Assembly (NCBI RefSeq): GCF_019966495.1
Contig: NZ_JAIMIA010000001.1
Location: 1 to 64,000, forward strand
Length of the DNA: 64,000 nucleotides
DNA from: Tateyamaria pelophila
GTDB taxonomy: Bacteria > Pseudomonadota > Alphaproteobacteria > Rhodobacterales > Rhodobacteraceae
Reading direction: 5' to 3'
Positions 15,180 through 25,360 of this stretch are shown piece by piece (position 1 is the first letter of the stretch; each line of letters begins with the position of its first letter). A program made the position numbers and the translations under genes. The notes beneath the pieces are model-generated. The model had not been told where the DNA came from. It did no database searches and saw only the letters and a program-made list of their open reading frames with translations.

Positions 15180-17099
15180 TCAGGTGGAGGGTTCCGGTTC
15201 CATCCCGCCGTCGCCAGACGATCCCGGCTTTTTCTTGGCTTTCGGAATCGACGTGAGACTTGGTTTTTTCTCCTCGACTGTCGCACCGCCGTCCTCGTCG
15301 TCCGGCGCTTGGGGCGGCTCGCCACGCATGACGCGCTCAATCTCGTCACCGGTCAGGGTTTCGTATTCCAAAAGACCCTGCGCAAGGCGTTCGAATTCCT
15401 CATTATTGTCCTGGACGATCTTCAGAGCCCAGTCGTAGCCGTCCTGAATGAACTTTTGCACTTCCTGCTCCACCAATTCCTTGGTGTTGGCCGAGACCGA
15501 AAAGCCGCCCGTGTTTCCGGTATAGCCTTGCGCGGCTTCGGAATAGTCGATGTTCCCGACCTTATCCGACATGCCCCATTGCAGGACCATCGCCCGCGCC
15601 AGTGCCGATGCTTGTTGGATATCGCCAGCCGGGCCGTTCGACACCGAATCTTCTCCGTATTTATGAATCTCCGCCGCCTTGCCAGCCATGGTCATGGCCA
15701 AACGCTGGTGACATTCATCCTTGAACATGTTCAGGCGGTCCATTTCAGGCAAGCTCATCACCATACCCAGCGCTCCGCCACGGGGGATAATCGTGGCTTT
15801 GTAGACCGGATCGCATTTGGGAAGTTTCATCCCGACCAGCGCATGTCCGGCCTCGTGATAGGCTGTCATTTCCTTTTGCGCGGTGGTCATGACCATGCTG
15901 CGGCGCTCTGGCCCCATCATCACCTTGTCCTTGGCAGATTCGAAATCAAGCATTGTCACAAAGCGCCGACCGATGCGGGCCGCCATCAAAGCGGCCTCGT
16001 TAACGAGGTTGGCCAGATCGGCACCGGAAAAGCCGGGCGTTCCGCGCGCGATGATGCGCAGATCGACGTCAGGTCCAAGCGGTGTCTTGCGTGCATGCAC
16101 GCCAAGGATTTTCTCACGGCCCTTGATGTCGGGGTTGCCCACGGTGACCTGACGGTCAAAGCGGCCCGGACGCAGCAGCGCGGGGTCAAGAACGTCTTTC
16201 CTGTTGGTGGCCGCGATGATGATGACGCCTTCATTCGCTTCGAAACCGTCCATCTCGACCAGCAACTGGTTCAACGTCTGCTCACGCTCGTCGTTGCCGC
16301 CGCCGTAACCGGCCCCACGGTGGCGACCCACCGCGTCGATTTCGTCAATGAATACGATGCACGGTGCATTTTTCTTGGCTTGCTCGAACATGTCACGCAC
16401 ACGAGATGCACCGACACCGACAAACATCTCGACAAAGTCGGAGCCCGAGATGGTGAAGAACGGAACACCCGCTTCGCCTGCAATCGCGCGGGCCAGCAGT
16501 GTCTTACCAGTCCCGGGAGGGCCGACAAGCAAAGCACCTTTGGGAATCTTGCCGCCCAGACGGCTGAATTTCTGAGGATTTCGCAGGAATTCGACGATCT
16601 CTTCCAGTTCTTCCTTGGCTTCGTCGATCCCGGCTACATCGTCAAATGTCACGCGACCATGCTTTTCGGTCAGCATCTTGGCCTTGGATTTTCCAAAACC
16701 CATAGCACCGCCTTTGCCGCCTCCCTGCATCCGGTTCATGAAATAGATCCAGACACCGATCAAAAGCAGGAAGGGCAACAGCGACACAAGGAACGTCTGG
16801 AACCCTGATTGCTGCTGCTGTTCTGCCCGCACCGGGATCTCGTTGGCGATCAACAGGTCGGTCACCTTGGCGTCTTCGGGCTTGATGGTCACAAAGTCTT
16901 CGGTCCCGCGGCGGAAACGCACTTGTTCCCCATCCAGCGTCACATTGCTCACCGCGCCGTCTTCGACGGATGAGACGAATTCAGAATAGCTGATTTCGCG
17001 ACTTTGAAGCGTATTGCCCGATCCACCAAACAGGTTGAACAGCGCAAGGATCAGCAAAAACAGTACGACCCAAAACGCGATATTGCGTGCATTTCCCAA
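15180..17099 (-). CDS. ftsH: ATP-dependent zinc metalloprotease FtsH
   Basis: Membrane-anchored AAA+ protease that degrades membrane and regulatory proteins. Two membrane segments (about residues 5-25 and 95-115) flank a periplasmic domain. The AAA domain has Walker A GPPGTGKT, Walker B IDEIDAVG and the second region of homology ([18 protein letters not shown]). The zinc site is HEAGH. I place the start at TTG 17099 ([11 protein letters not shown]), because GGAGAG lies six bases upstream and this matches the usual alphaproteobacterial FtsH N-terminus; this gives 639 residues. It is the last gene before the terminator at 15146-15177. Confidence 0.97.
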   Translation of the reverse strand: MGNARNIAFWVVLFLLILALFNLFGGSGNTLQSREISYSEFVSSVEDGAVSNVTLDGEQVRFRRGTEDFVTIKPEDAKVTDLLIANEIPVRAEQQQQSGFQTFLVSLLPFLLLIGVWIYFMNRMQGGGKGGAMGFGKSKAKMLTEKHGRVTFDDVAGIDEAKEELEEIVEFLRNPQKFSRLGGKIPKGALLVGPPGTGKTLLARAIAGEAGVPFFTISGSDFVEMFVGVGASRVRDMFEQAKKNAPCIVFIDEIDAVGRHRGAGYGGGNDEREQTLNQLLVEMDGFEANEGVIIIAATNRKDVLDPALLRPGRFDRQVTVGNPDIKGREKILGVHARKTPLGPDVDLRIIARGTPGFSGADLANLVNEAALMAARIGRRFVTMLDFESAKDKVMMGPERRSMVMTTAQKEMTAYHEAGHALVGMKLPKCDPVYKATIIPRGGALGMVMSLPEMDRLNMFKDECHQRLAMTMAGKAAEIHKYGEDSVSNGPAGDIQQASALARAMVLQWGMSDKVGNIDYSEAAQGYTGNTGGFSVSANTKELVEQEVQKFIQDGYDWALKIVQDNNEEFERLAQGLLEYETLTGDEIERVMRGEPPQAPDDEDGGATVEEKKPSLTSIPKAKKKPGSSGDGGMEPEPST

Positions 17100-17178
17100 G
17101 GAAACTCTCCCGATAAATTTCAAACCACGGCCCAAGGCCGACAGTGTTTATCATAAGATAGACATAAGCGGGCTTAGT

Positions 17179-18426
17179 TCAATGCGATAATAGTGCGGCG
17201 AAATAGGTATCAACGCCATATTCGAGTTCTGCTTTCCATTCCGCATCAGGCATTACGATGGGCGCGGCAATCAGTTCTTCTTTGTACCATACCGACGGCG
17301 AAGAGGCGAGAGCCGCGCGGGGCAAGCCGATGCCCCGCCAGTCCTCGAACCTGTTGAGCGCTTCAAAACCCAAGGCACGGACTTCAAGCGCGCGACCCTC
17401 CTGTGGTCCGGTGACGCGCCATCGATCATCCCAGTTCTGCGTTATTGCACAAACCGTATCGCGGACCGCATTGTATTCGCGAAAGACCCACACGACCCCG
17501 TTTTTCGTCATCACCTGGCACCTATCCAGCGTGGTCGTTGCTCCGGCCCTCACTGAGGCGAGCGCGCGCGCGATGGCCGGGCCGCGTGGGCCGTACACGC
17601 TCCCCGACACCCATTGAACGCTGTGCGTCAACAGCCTGCGGCCAATCTCTTCGGGCTGCGCCAAAAAGCCACGTATGTCGATCGCGATCACACCGTGCCG
17701 AATTTTGACCATGTCCCGCGTTGCAATAAAGGTCTGCCACATCAGAGCGTCGCGCGCTCTTGCCATATTTTGCGTCACCTGACCGAGGCTCTCGACGGAT
17801 ATGCCCAAGGTGTTCAATACTTTGAGGGCATCACGCGCCTTGATACGCTGGTAATCCCGGTTCTCATTGCTTGGGTCTTCGCACCACTGCAACTGACTTG
17901 CTTTGAGGTGCGCGCGCAATGTCGCACGGTCGGTTTGCAAAAATGGCCTGATCCAAGTGACGGCATGACTTATCCGCCGCGGGGCCATTGCACTCAACCC
18001 ATCGACCCCGGCGCTGCGGGCGAGACGCATCAAAAAGGTTTCCGCCTGATCGTCAGCGGTGTGGCCAAGCGCGATATGGGCAATCTTGCGATCACGTGCC
18101 CAGTCAGCCATCAAGGCATAGCGGGCCGCGCGGGCGGCGGCCTGAAAATTGCCCTGTTCGTCCCATTCGGTCCAGTGCGCGACATCGTGTGACAAATTCC
18201 ATTTCGCACAGAGGTCCCTGACGAACGCAATCTCCCGTGCGGCTTCCGGCCGAACGCCGTGATCGATGGTGATGACATGCAGTTCAATATCATGATCGCG
18301 CGCATAGGCGACCAAAACGGACAGCAGGGCAACGGAGTCACCACCACCCGACACGGCGACGCCCAACCGTTTTGGGGGTGCATGCCCCAGAACTGCGGCC
18401 ACACAATCGGTCAGCGCGGTTATCAC
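17179..18426 (-). CDS. tilS: tRNA(Ile)-lysidine synthase
   Basis: Modifies C34 of the CAU-anticodon tRNA-Ile to lysidine so that it reads AUA. The N-terminal PP-loop motif SGGGDS is at residues 26-31, followed by the TilS motif HGVRPEAAREI and HTADDQAETFLMRLARSAG, and a C-terminal substrate-binding part. The 415-residue length is normal. It starts three bases after the cpoB stop and precedes ftsH, the standard order in this order of bacteria. Confidence 0.96.
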   Translation of the reverse strand: MITALTDCVAAVLGHAPPKRLGVAVSGGGDSVALLSVLVAYARDHDIELHVITIDHGVRPEAAREIAFVRDLCAKWNLSHDVAHWTEWDEQGNFQAAARAARYALMADWARDRKIAHIALGHTADDQAETFLMRLARSAGVDGLSAMAPRRISHAVTWIRPFLQTDRATLRAHLKASQLQWCEDPSNENRDYQRIKARDALKVLNTLGISVESLGQVTQNMARARDALMWQTFIATRDMVKIRHGVIAIDIRGFLAQPEEIGRRLLTHSVQWVSGSVYGPRGPAIARALASVRAGATTTLDRCQVMTKNGVVWVFREYNAVRDTVCAITQNWDDRWRVTGPQEGRALEVRALGFEALNRFEDWRGIGLPRAALASSPSVWYKEELIAAPIVMPDAEWKAELEYGVDTYFAALLSH

Positions 18427-18429
18427 TGC

Positions 18430-19254
18430 TCAGGAGCAGGCGAGGTTCTGCTGCGCAGCATCCGCCTCTGCAACAAAGGGCGATGCAGGATAGCGCAGCG
18501 CAACCTCCTGAAGGGTCAGACAGGCTTCGGTGGTTTGGCCAAGTCGTCCCAGCCCTGCCCCAAGCCGAAACAGGACTTCGGCGGCCATCGGGCTTTCCGG
18601 ATTCAAAGTGAAGGCCGCCAGATAGGCCCGCGCCCCTTCACGCACATCCCCAAGCCCCTCCAGAGCCTGCCCGCGACGCAGTTCGGCTTCTACTGCGAGG
18701 GGTCCACCCGGGTAGGTCTGATTAAAGGTCGCAAACTGGTCTGCAGCGGCACGAAAGTCACCGGATGCGAGCGCCGCCTGCGCCCGCTCGAAATCGGCTT
18801 TTTCCTGCTCGGCCAGTTGCGTCACCGGTTGCGGTGCGGGGGCGATTGTCCCTGTAGACGGCAGTTCACCGCCCCCAAGGGTCGAGACGTCCCCCAACTG
18901 CGTGACGTCGCCACCCTCCAGTTCGACCAAACGGAATTCAAGATCACCGATGCGGTTGGTCCCGTCCTTCACGATTTGATCAATCCGAAATTCCATCTCT
19001 TCGGTCTTGCTGGTCAGGCGCTGCAATTCGCTCTCGATTGCATTGAGGCGATCCAGCGTACTGCCGCCCCCGGTGGAAACGGACGCGCCCCCCGTGGTGG
19101 ACAATTCACGGCGCAGCCTTTGTAATTCAACATTCAGCACAGTCAGTTCCTGCCGGATATCGGCGAGCGTTTCGGACTGCGCCAAAGCATCCCGCGGGCT
19201 CACCAGCGCCAGCGCCACTGCGGCAATTGCAAAAAGACGGATCATCAAAAACAC
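18430..19254 (-). CDS. cpoB: Tol-Pal system protein CpoB (YbgF)
   Basis: Periplasmic partner of TolA that links outer-membrane constriction to peptidoglycan synthesis. A signal peptide (residues about 1-25, ending ALA-Q) is followed by a coiled-coil trimerisation region (about 27-100), a Pro/Thr-rich linker, and C-terminal TPR repeats (about 150-274, with FATFNQTYPGGPLAVEAELRRGQ). It is directly downstream of pal, as in most Tol operons. Confidence 0.95.
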   Translation of the reverse strand: MFLMIRLFAIAAVALALVSPRDALAQSETLADIRQELTVLNVELQRLRRELSTTGGASVSTGGGSTLDRLNAIESELQRLTSKTEEMEFRIDQIVKDGTNRIGDLEFRLVELEGGDVTQLGDVSTLGGGELPSTGTIAPAPQPVTQLAEQEKADFERAQAALASGDFRAAADQFATFNQTYPGGPLAVEAELRRGQALEGLGDVREGARAYLAAFTLNPESPMAAEVLFRLGAGLGRLGQTTEACLTLQEVALRYPASPFVAEADAAQQNLACS

Positions 19255-19270
19255 CTGTTATCCTGTCACA

Positions 19271-19786
19271 TCAACTCGTCAGACCGCCCGCAAGAACAGT
19301 CACCGCGCGACGGTTCTTGGCATAGCAAGCTTCGTCACTGCACACCTCAATTGGACGTTCCTTTCCGTAACTCACGACTTGCAGACGGTTGCCCGCCACC
19401 CCTTTGCTCACCAGGTACGCCCGGGCGGCATCCGCGCGGCGCGCGCCAAGGGCGAGGTTGTATTCACGTGTCCCCTGCTCATCCGCATGGCCTTCGATCA
19501 CGGCTGTGTAGTCGGTATTGGTCAAAAGCCACGCAGCCTGTCCGTCCAACGTGACCTGGCCCGCAGGCGACAGCGTGGATTGGTCGACCGCGAACAAAAC
19601 GCGATCACCGACCGCTTGCTGGAAATACGCCGCCGATCTTGGGTCAGACGCACTGCCCGGCACGACACCGTTGATCGCAGCGCCACTTGCCGTGCCACCT
19701 GCCTCGTTGCCGAAACGGTTGGCACCGGAACAAGCCCCAAGGCTTAGAGCGACGCAGATCATCACTATGGAAGTTTTCAGTTTCAT
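19271..19786 (-). CDS. pal: peptidoglycan-associated lipoprotein Pal
   Basis: Outer-membrane lipoprotein that binds peptidoglycan and TolB. The lipobox LGAC is at residues 16-19, so C19 is the lipidated residue. The OmpA-like domain follows with the peptidoglycan-binding motif in EGHADEQGTREYNLALGARRADA. The 171-residue length is typical. An imperfect hairpin (GCCGTT...AACGGC, about 19827-19846) lies in the 76-base gap after tolB and may tune expression of pal relative to tolB. Confidence 0.97.
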   Translation of the reverse strand: MKLKTSIVMICVALSLGACSGANRFGNEAGGTASGAAINGVVPGSASDPRSAAYFQQAVGDRVLFAVDQSTLSPAGQVTLDGQAAWLLTNTDYTAVIEGHADEQGTREYNLALGARRADAARAYLVSKGVAGNRLQVVSYGKERPIEVCSDEACYAKNRRAVTVLAGGLTS

Positions 19787-19862
19787 GGCCAGTGCCTCTT
19801 TCTATCTCGATTATGTTCTTTTTCTTGCCGTTTATCACGAACGGCGGCTCTTGAAAATGTAG

Positions 19863-21179
19863 CTACGGTTGCAGCGGCCCCCAAGAGGGGTCTGACCCGC
19901 CCTCAGGTGTGCGCACCGGGCGCAGGTTGCGGCCGGTGATATCCACCGAGTAAAGGCTCGTGCGTCCGGCGGCCCCCTGCGTTTCGCGCGCGAACATGAT
20001 GACACGCCCGTTGGGCGACCATGTGGGGCCCTCATCGAGGAATGAGGCCGTCAGCAAGCGCTCTTCGCTGCCGTCAACACGCATCACACCAATGTGGAAA
20101 CGCCCCTTGGATTGCTTGGTGAAGGCGATCAGATCACCGCGCGGCGACCAGACGGGCGTGCCGTATCTGCCATCGCCGAACGAAATGCGGCGTGCCTCGC
20201 CGCCGCTTGCGGACATCACATAGAGTTGCTGGCTGCCCGAGCGGTCACTCTCGAACACGATCTGGCTGCCGTCCGGACTGAAACTGGGGGCGGTTTCAAT
20301 CGACGGTGCGTTTGTCAATCGCTGCGCCTGACTGGTGGCGATGTCCATCGAATAAATGTCGGTGTTGCCGTTCTGGCTCAGCGAGTACACCACCGTGCGA
20401 CCGTTCGGCGCAAAGCGTGGCGCAAAGCTCATCGTGCCTTCCTGGCTTTCCAGCACCCGGCGCTGAACCGAGCCTACATCCAGCACGTAGATGCGCGGAA
20501 ATCCGGTCTCGTAGCTGGTATAGAGCACCCGATCGCCGTTGGCGGAGAAGCGCGGTGCCAGCACAATCGCTTCGGAGCCGGTCAGGTATTGCACATTGGC
20601 CCCATCGTAATCCATGATCGCCAACCGCTTGCGCCGCTCCGCTTTTGAGCCCGTCTCAGAGACATAGACGACCCGGCTGTCAAAATATCCGCCCTCGCCC
20701 GTAATCCGGCTGTACACGGCGTCTGCCACTTTGTGCGCAATGCGCCGCCAGCCATCGACGGTGCCAACGAATTGCAGCCCGTCGCCCAGTTCCGTGCCCG
20801 CAAACACATCATAAAGGCGGAATTTCACCACCACCTGATCGCCCTGCACGTTCACGGCCCCGGTTACCAAAGCCTGCGCATTGATCGCTTTCCAGTCCGC
20901 ATATTGAACGGGTGCGCCGAAATCGGTGACCCGACTGATATGGGCGGATGCCGGAAGTTCCCGGAACAATCCGGTGCCTGTCAGGTCTGCGGCGATCACG
21001 CGGGCGATTTGTTGACCCATCTGCACACTGGCAGGCGTTTCCGCCACCAGATCAGGCACAGCAAAGGGCAAGGGTTCGATGACACCTTCGGTAATCTCGA
21101 TCCTCAAGGGGCCGTTTTGCGCCAAAACAGGGGCCACGCCCATGAACATCAGCAAGACACAAAGCACTCGAACCATCAT
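19863..21179 (-). CDS. tolB: Tol-Pal system beta-propeller protein TolB
   Basis: Periplasmic protein that binds Pal and TolA. A signal peptide ([20 protein letters not shown]) precedes the N-terminal domain and a six-bladed propeller with PD40-type repeats such as [15 protein letters not shown] and [13 protein letters not shown]. The start is taken as ATG 21179, overlapping the tolA stop in an ATGA arrangement; the upstream extension lies inside tolA and is not needed. The 438-residue size fits the family. Confidence 0.96.
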   Translation of the reverse strand: MMVRVLCVLLMFMGVAPVLAQNGPLRIEITEGVIEPLPFAVPDLVAETPASVQMGQQIARVIAADLTGTGLFRELPASAHISRVTDFGAPVQYADWKAINAQALVTGAVNVQGDQVVVKFRLYDVFAGTELGDGLQFVGTVDGWRRIAHKVADAVYSRITGEGGYFDSRVVYVSETGSKAERRKRLAIMDYDGANVQYLTGSEAIVLAPRFSANGDRVLYTSYETGFPRIYVLDVGSVQRRVLESQEGTMSFAPRFAPNGRTVVYSLSQNGNTDIYSMDIATSQAQRLTNAPSIETAPSFSPDGSQIVFESDRSGSQQLYVMSASGGEARRISFGDGRYGTPVWSPRGDLIAFTKQSKGRFHIGVMRVDGSEERLLTASFLDEGPTWSPNGRVIMFARETQGAAGRTSLYSVDITGRNLRPVRTPEGGSDPSWGPLQP

Positions 21180-22270
21180 TTGATACGCATCCTTTCGGGA
21201 TTGAACGTTATCTCGATCTCTTTCCATTGACCGTATTTTTCTATTGGTAACTGATATCCGTCGCCGGTGCAGCGGATGATTGCACGACGCGCCGCCTCAT
21301 ACGCCTGATTTGCACCGGCAGTGGAGCCACCGGAGCTTGAGACCATGCGCATTGACGATCCGACGGGCCGCCCGTCACGGGACATGTCGAAGGCCACGAC
21401 AACCGTGGTCTGCAACGCGTCAGACGACAAGGACCCGACGTTCCAGCAACTCGATACCGCGACACGCAACGCATCCTTCTCTCCGGCTGACAGAGGCGGT
21501 CCGGCAGGGATTTCGGCCTCACCACCAGCCAGCGCTTCGCGAAGTGCGTCATTGACGGCGTTTGACGTGTCGGCCGGAACGGGCTGCGCGCTGGGTGCGG
21601 GCGTTTGTGCGGTCTGCGTGGGGGGCGATGGCCTCTGACTGGGCGGGCGCGGGGACGTGCGCGGGGCGCGCGCGGGCTCTTCTGCTTCGGTTACGATTTC
21701 TGTGGCCGCCTCTTCAGGGGCTGTCGCCTGCTGTTCTTCGGCGGGTGTCTGGGCACCCTCATCTGCCGTTACGGCCTCCTGTTCCACCGGATCGGGAGCG
21801 GCATCAGGCGGGGGCGGCGCAACGGCCTCGGGCGCCACGCGTTCGGACGGGCGCGGAACGGGAACAGGCGCAATTTCCGGCGCAAGTGCCGCCAGATCCT
21901 GTGGTTGCGGCGCTTCGGGCGCGACATCAACGACCTCCGGCACAGGCGGTGTCGGGATCTCAGGGGCGGTTGGTGCAATTTCAGTGTCCGGTTCCGGTGC
22001 CACAACGGGCGCGTCGGTCGTCACTGTCTCATCCGATGTCGGTGTCTGCACCGGGTCCGGATCGACCTCCGGGGCGAGGGGCAAAGCAACATCTGTCGCC
22101 ATATCGGGCTGCGGCCCGGTCGTCAAAAGCGCTTCAAAGGCTTCGGTCGAGATCACCGAAACTTCAGTTGTGTCAAACGGCAACGGCTCGGACTGGAATA
22201 CTCCGCCAAAGAGCACCCAGCCAATCAAGCCCACATGGCCGATACCCGATATGAGTTGACCAGTGTTCAA
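21176..22270 (-). CDS. tolA: cell envelope integrity protein TolA
   Basis: Inner-membrane protein spanning the periplasm that carries force from TolQR to TolB/Pal. One membrane segment is at residues about 5-25. Residues about 40-245 are a long Pro/Ala/Glu-rich low-complexity stretch, in place of the helical Lys/Ala domain of enteric TolA. The C-terminal TonB-like domain (about 265-364) contains [13 protein letters not shown] and [15 protein letters not shown]. It lies between tolR and tolB with near-touching ends. Confidence 0.94.
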   Translation of the reverse strand: MNTGQLISGIGHVGLIGWVLFGGVFQSEPLPFDTTEVSVISTEAFEALLTTGPQPDMATDVALPLAPEVDPDPVQTPTSDETVTTDAPVVAPEPDTEIAPTAPEIPTPPVPEVVDVAPEAPQPQDLAALAPEIAPVPVPRPSERVAPEAVAPPPPDAAPDPVEQEAVTADEGAQTPAEEQQATAPEEAATEIVTEAEEPARAPRTSPRPPSQRPSPPTQTAQTPAPSAQPVPADTSNAVNDALREALAGGEAEIPAGPPLSAGEKDALRVAVSSCWNVGSLSSDALQTTVVVAFDMSRDGRPVGSSMRMVSSSGGSTAGANQAYEAARRAIIRCTGDGYQLPIEKYGQWKEIEITFNPERMRIK

Positions 22271-22291
22271 AGCAGACAGCCCCGCATCGGT

Positions 22292-22774
22292 CTACTGCCC
22301 TTCACCGTCAGGCGATCCATCCAGGGGCGGGCCACCGATATCCGTCACCAGCCCGATATTGGCGAAACCGCCGGCATTCAGCGCACCCATGATCTGCATC
22401 ACTTCCGAATAGGACACGGATCCGTCCGCCCGCAAAAAGACCTTGTCGCTTGTTCGCTCGGCGGCGATGCCGCGCAACCGGGACACAAGATCCTCGCGTG
22501 CGACTTCCGTGGTCTGAATCTGCACCACGCCGTCTGCCGTCAAGGTTATGGTCAGCGGTTCTTCCTGATCGACAGCAAGCGCACCTGCCGCGGATTTGGG
22601 CAATTCGACAGGGACGCCCACGGTCAACAGCGGAGCCGCCACCATGAAGATGATCAACAGCACCAACATGACATCCACAAACGGCGTCACGTTGATTTCC
22701 GACATGGGGCGCGTGCGACCGCGTCTGCGCCGCCGTGCCCCGCTCTCGTCCTTCTGGATGGTCCCGGCGCCCAT
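22292..22774 (-). CDS. tolR: biopolymer transporter ExbD/TolR
   Basis: Part of the TolQR proton-driven motor. After an Arg-rich cytoplasmic N-terminus it has one membrane segment (about residues 29-52) with the essential aspartate D34 in VTPFVDVMLVLL, then a periplasmic domain. The 160-residue length is normal. It follows tolQ by three bases. Confidence 0.96.
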   Translation of the reverse strand: MGAGTIQKDESGARRRRRGRTRPMSEINVTPFVDVMLVLLIIFMVAAPLLTVGVPVELPKSAAGALAVDQEEPLTITLTADGVVQIQTTEVAREDLVSRLRGIAAERTSDKVFLRADGSVSYSEVMQIMGALNAGGFANIGLVTDIGGPPLDGSPDGEGQ

Positions 22775-22777
22775 GGC

Positions 22778-23473
22778 TCAGCTGTCCAACTGGCGGCTGA
22801 GGATGGTCGCGAATTCGTCGGCAAACGCCTCGTAACCGGACGAAATCGCGTCGCTGTCCGCACTGAGCTTATTGTAGAAGATGACCGCCGGGATCGCCGC
22901 CAACAATCCAAGCCCGGTTGCCAAAAGCGCTTCGGCGATGCCCGGGGCCACGACGGCAAGGTTGGTGTTTTGTTGTTCTGCAATCTCGATGAACGCATTC
23001 ATGATGCCGATGACGGTACCAAAAAGGCCAATAAAGGGCGCTGAGGACCCGACCGTCGCCAGCACGGTCAATCCGTTCTGCAATTTCTCGCTTTGCTTGT
23101 TGATGGCCACGTCCATGCTGCGATCGATCCGGGCCGTGGCCCCGGCAATCAACCCGCCGTCATCGCGATGCGACCGCTGCCATTCGACCATGCCGGCAGC
23201 AAACACCTTTTCGGCCGCCCCGTCCGGATCTGGCCCGATCTGTTCAAAGAGGCCGTCCAACGGCTCCCCAGACCAAAACGCCTGATCAAAGCGTGCCGCT
23301 TCGGCCCGCGCCCGACGATAGACGATCAGTTTCTGAATGATGATGCCCCAAGACCAGAAAGACGCGATGATCAACATGATCATCACCAACTTCACCGTCA
23401 GGGTGGCGCGCGCGAAAAGGCCCCACATAGAGAAATCAATCTCCTGCGCCAGGGCGAGGGTTTCTGCTTCCAT
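22778..23473 (-). CDS. tolQ: Tol-Pal system protein TolQ
   Basis: Inner-membrane motor subunit of the Tol system, MotA/TolQ/ExbB family. The 231-residue protein has three membrane segments: one near residues 15-45, and two in the GLTVLATVGSSAPFIGLFGTVIGIMNAFI and ALLATGLGLLAAIPAVIFYNKL stretches. It heads the tolQRAB-pal-cpoB run, 99 bases after ybgC. Confidence 0.96.
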   Translation of the reverse strand: MEAETLALAQEIDFSMWGLFARATLTVKLVMIMLIIASFWSWGIIIQKLIVYRRARAEAARFDQAFWSGEPLDGLFEQIGPDPDGAAEKVFAAGMVEWQRSHRDDGGLIAGATARIDRSMDVAINKQSEKLQNGLTVLATVGSSAPFIGLFGTVIGIMNAFIEIAEQQNTNLAVVAPGIAEALLATGLGLLAAIPAVIFYNKLSADSDAISSGYEAFADEFATILSRQLDS

Positions 23474-23572
23474 TTGCCTGCTCTTTGTTGTGGGCGCATT
23501 TCGTGGCCCTTATTGCGTCAAAGCATAGCTGACGACCACGCAGAATGCTATCACTTCGACGTCAGAACCGCT

Positions 23573-23962
23573 TTATTTCGCGATGATTGCGCGGATTTCC
23601 GCGGGAAGTCGGGTCGGTTTTCCGGCTGTCGTCATACACACTGCCACAACATGCGCGCGAAAGATCAGGTCATCGCCCCGCCGCACCTGTTGGTCAAACG
23701 TCCAGCGCACCGGGCTGGCGGCCTGATGTGTCGTCACCACTTCCAACCGATCTCCAAGGCGCGCCGCGCCAATATAATCAGCCTCGACCCGCGTGACGGC
23801 AAACACCAGGCCTTCCGCGCGCATCGCATTTTGGTCGACGCCCATCTCTTCCACGATGGTCGAGCGTGCCCGTTCGATATACCGCAAATAGTTTGCGTAA
23901 TAGACGATACCCGCCATATCGGTGTCTTCGTAAAAGACGGTGATTGGAAAAAGATGCGCCAT
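23573..23962 (-). CDS. ybgC: acyl-CoA thioesterase YbgC (Tol-Pal associated)
   Basis: Hotdog-fold thioesterase. The N-terminal FYEDTDMAGIVYYANYLRYIERAR motif carries the catalytic aspartate and matches the YbgC/4-hydroxybenzoyl-CoA thioesterase signature. The 129-residue length is typical. It is the first gene of the Tol cluster. YbgC acts on short-chain acyl-CoA or acyl-ACP in other bacteria; the link to Tol function is by gene neighbourhood. Confidence 0.94.
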   Translation of the reverse strand: MAHLFPITVFYEDTDMAGIVYYANYLRYIERARSTIVEEMGVDQNAMRAEGLVFAVTRVEADYIGAARLGDRLEVVTTHQAASPVRWTFDQQVRRGDDLIFRAHVVAVCMTTAGKPTRLPAEIRAIIAK

Positions 23963-24003
23963 GCTTTCGGTTCTCCGGATGCTGAATCGAGTTTACGCGG
24001 ACC

Positions 24004-24528
24004 TCATGCAGGTGCAACCCGCGCAAACACACACCAATCCCACATGACACCAGCGGTGCGGTTGCCCGCTTGCAAAGATGCCCTTCGACAGACGTCATGC
24101 AATTGCCACCCTGCCCCTTGCGCAAGCGCAGCCACGTCGTCGGCGCCAGTCATGGGCGGCAGCCGCAACGACAGAATGAGCCGCGCCCCCGGCTTGGCCA
24201 GATCCGCAAGTCTTTCAAACGCGGCAGACCAATCGTGATCCGGCAGAAGATGCCAAACCGCCGAGATCGTGATCAGATCGAAGCGCCCGCTCAGACCGGA
24301 CAACGCAGGCAGGCCATCAGCCTCCCAATCCGCTGAAATCGGCCACAAACGCCGGTCCGGTTCCACGCAAGTGACCGCATAGCCCAGACGGAAAAACCAT
24401 GCCGCATCCCGCCCACTGCCTGCGCCAACGTCCAGAATACGTGCCGGCTGCGCAGGGAAAAAGGGGCGCAACGGGGCCCATAAAACGGCCGGGTCGATGC
24501 AGGCCCACCGAAACGCTGCGTGGATCAA
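24004..24528 (-). CDS. class I SAM-dependent methyltransferase
   Basis: A 174-residue protein with the SAM-binding motif I ILDVGAGSGRDA (residues about 31-42), an acidic motif II (VTCVEPDRR) and FDLITISAVWHLLPDHDW in the motif IV region. The target is unknown. It overlaps the upstream gene by four bases (ATGA) and so is translationally coupled to it. Confidence 0.85.
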   Translation of the reverse strand: MIHAAFRWACIDPAVLWAPLRPFFPAQPARILDVGAGSGRDAAWFFRLGYAVTCVEPDRRLWPISADWEADGLPALSGLSGRFDLITISAVWHLLPDHDWSAAFERLADLAKPGARLILSLRLPPMTGADDVAALAQGAGWQLHDVCRRASLQAGNRTAGVMWDWCVFARVAPA

Positions 24529-25148
24529 CTGACAGGGGCGACACGTGCAGCCAGACGCAAGGCATGGCTCGCATCCATCGCCGCAACGGGCATCAACGGA
24601 TCATAAGCAGCCCGGATCACCCCGGCGATATCAGGGCGCAAAACGGTTGTGTCACCTGCAACGGCCAAAGGCGAGCGCGCGCGAAATGCCAGATCAGACC
24701 AGAGCAGAAAGGACTGCACCACCTGGGACAAGGCCAAAGTCTCTGCAGGCACCTTCGACAAATGTGCGTCCATCCGCAAAAATACGAAACACGCCTGAAT
24801 GGCGCCCGCATCATCAAATCGAAACACACGATACTGGTTGGCATCGGCGGCCTGCAAGCGCTCCACCAAGGGTCCCAGATTCTGGATCAGGCGATCCAGC
24901 CCCGGTACTTCGGGCAATTCCGCCCAATCCGTGAAAAAGAACCACATGAAATTCGCGCCCAATTCAGGGTCGGTTTCAACCACCTCATGGCCCGCAAGCT
25001 GACACACCGCCTCGATCGCCCCTTTCACGGTCCCGAGGGTCTGATCCTCGACACCAAAGACCACCGGCGCCAATGGCCGCCCCCATCGGGCAAAGACATA
25101 GTCACCACTTTCCCGCGTAAACAACGCCTCGATCTCATCCGCTGTCAT
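24525..25148 (-). CDS. conserved hypothetical protein (207 aa)
   Basis: I do not recognise a family. The protein is soluble-looking, with no signal peptide or membrane segment, slightly acidic, with a GANFMWFFFTDWAELPEVPGLDRLI segment in its middle. The start at 25148 (MTADEIEALF) is supported by GGAGAAG upstream; the reading can extend to 25193 without a site. It is the first gene of a two-gene unit with the methyltransferase, so the two probably act together. Confidence 0.75.
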   Translation of the reverse strand: MTADEIEALFTRESGDYVFARWGRPLAPVVFGVEDQTLGTVKGAIEAVCQLAGHEVVETDPELGANFMWFFFTDWAELPEVPGLDRLIQNLGPLVERLQAADANQYRVFRFDDAGAIQACFVFLRMDAHLSKVPAETLALSQVVQSFLLWSDLAFRARSPLAVAGDTTVLRPDIAGVIRAAYDPLMPVAAMDASHALRLAARVAPVS

Positions 25149-25216
25149 AAGCTTCTCCAACCATTCCGCACATCGATCTACCCCGCCGACCAATCAAGCT
25201 CAATCGCCCCCACCTG

Positions 25217-25262
25217 CTTCTCTTGGCCAAAACCATCCGGGGCAGCCCGAAGGGCTGGCCCC
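25217..25262 (-). repeat. family-B-like G-rich repeat, downstream of ruvB
   Basis: Read leftwards this is a hairpin (GGGGC-AGCCC against GGGCT-GGCCCC) followed by a TTTTGGCCAAGAGAAG tail. It resembles the GGGGAT-TTTTT-GAAxAGAGAA elements elsewhere in the window. It is in the 212-base gap after ruvB, so it may end the ruv transcript. Weaker match than the best copies. Confidence 0.45.
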
Positions 25263-25360
25263 TCGATCAGGTTCTGCACGCCATAGCCGCATGAATGGGA
25301 CGGCGGGCGGGGCGTCGTTCAAGGCCGTCAGGCCGGAGAACGCGCGTCGTCCTCCGGCCT

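Noticed and set aside
14760-16808. 682-codon plus-strand reading opposite ftsH
   Set aside because: It lies entirely antisense to ftsH and its terminator, and its protein has no family features; a shadow frame.
21605-23044. 479-codon plus-strand reading opposite tolA, tolR and tolQ
   Set aside because: Antisense to three well-supported Tol genes; the low-complexity tolA sequence leaves other frames open.
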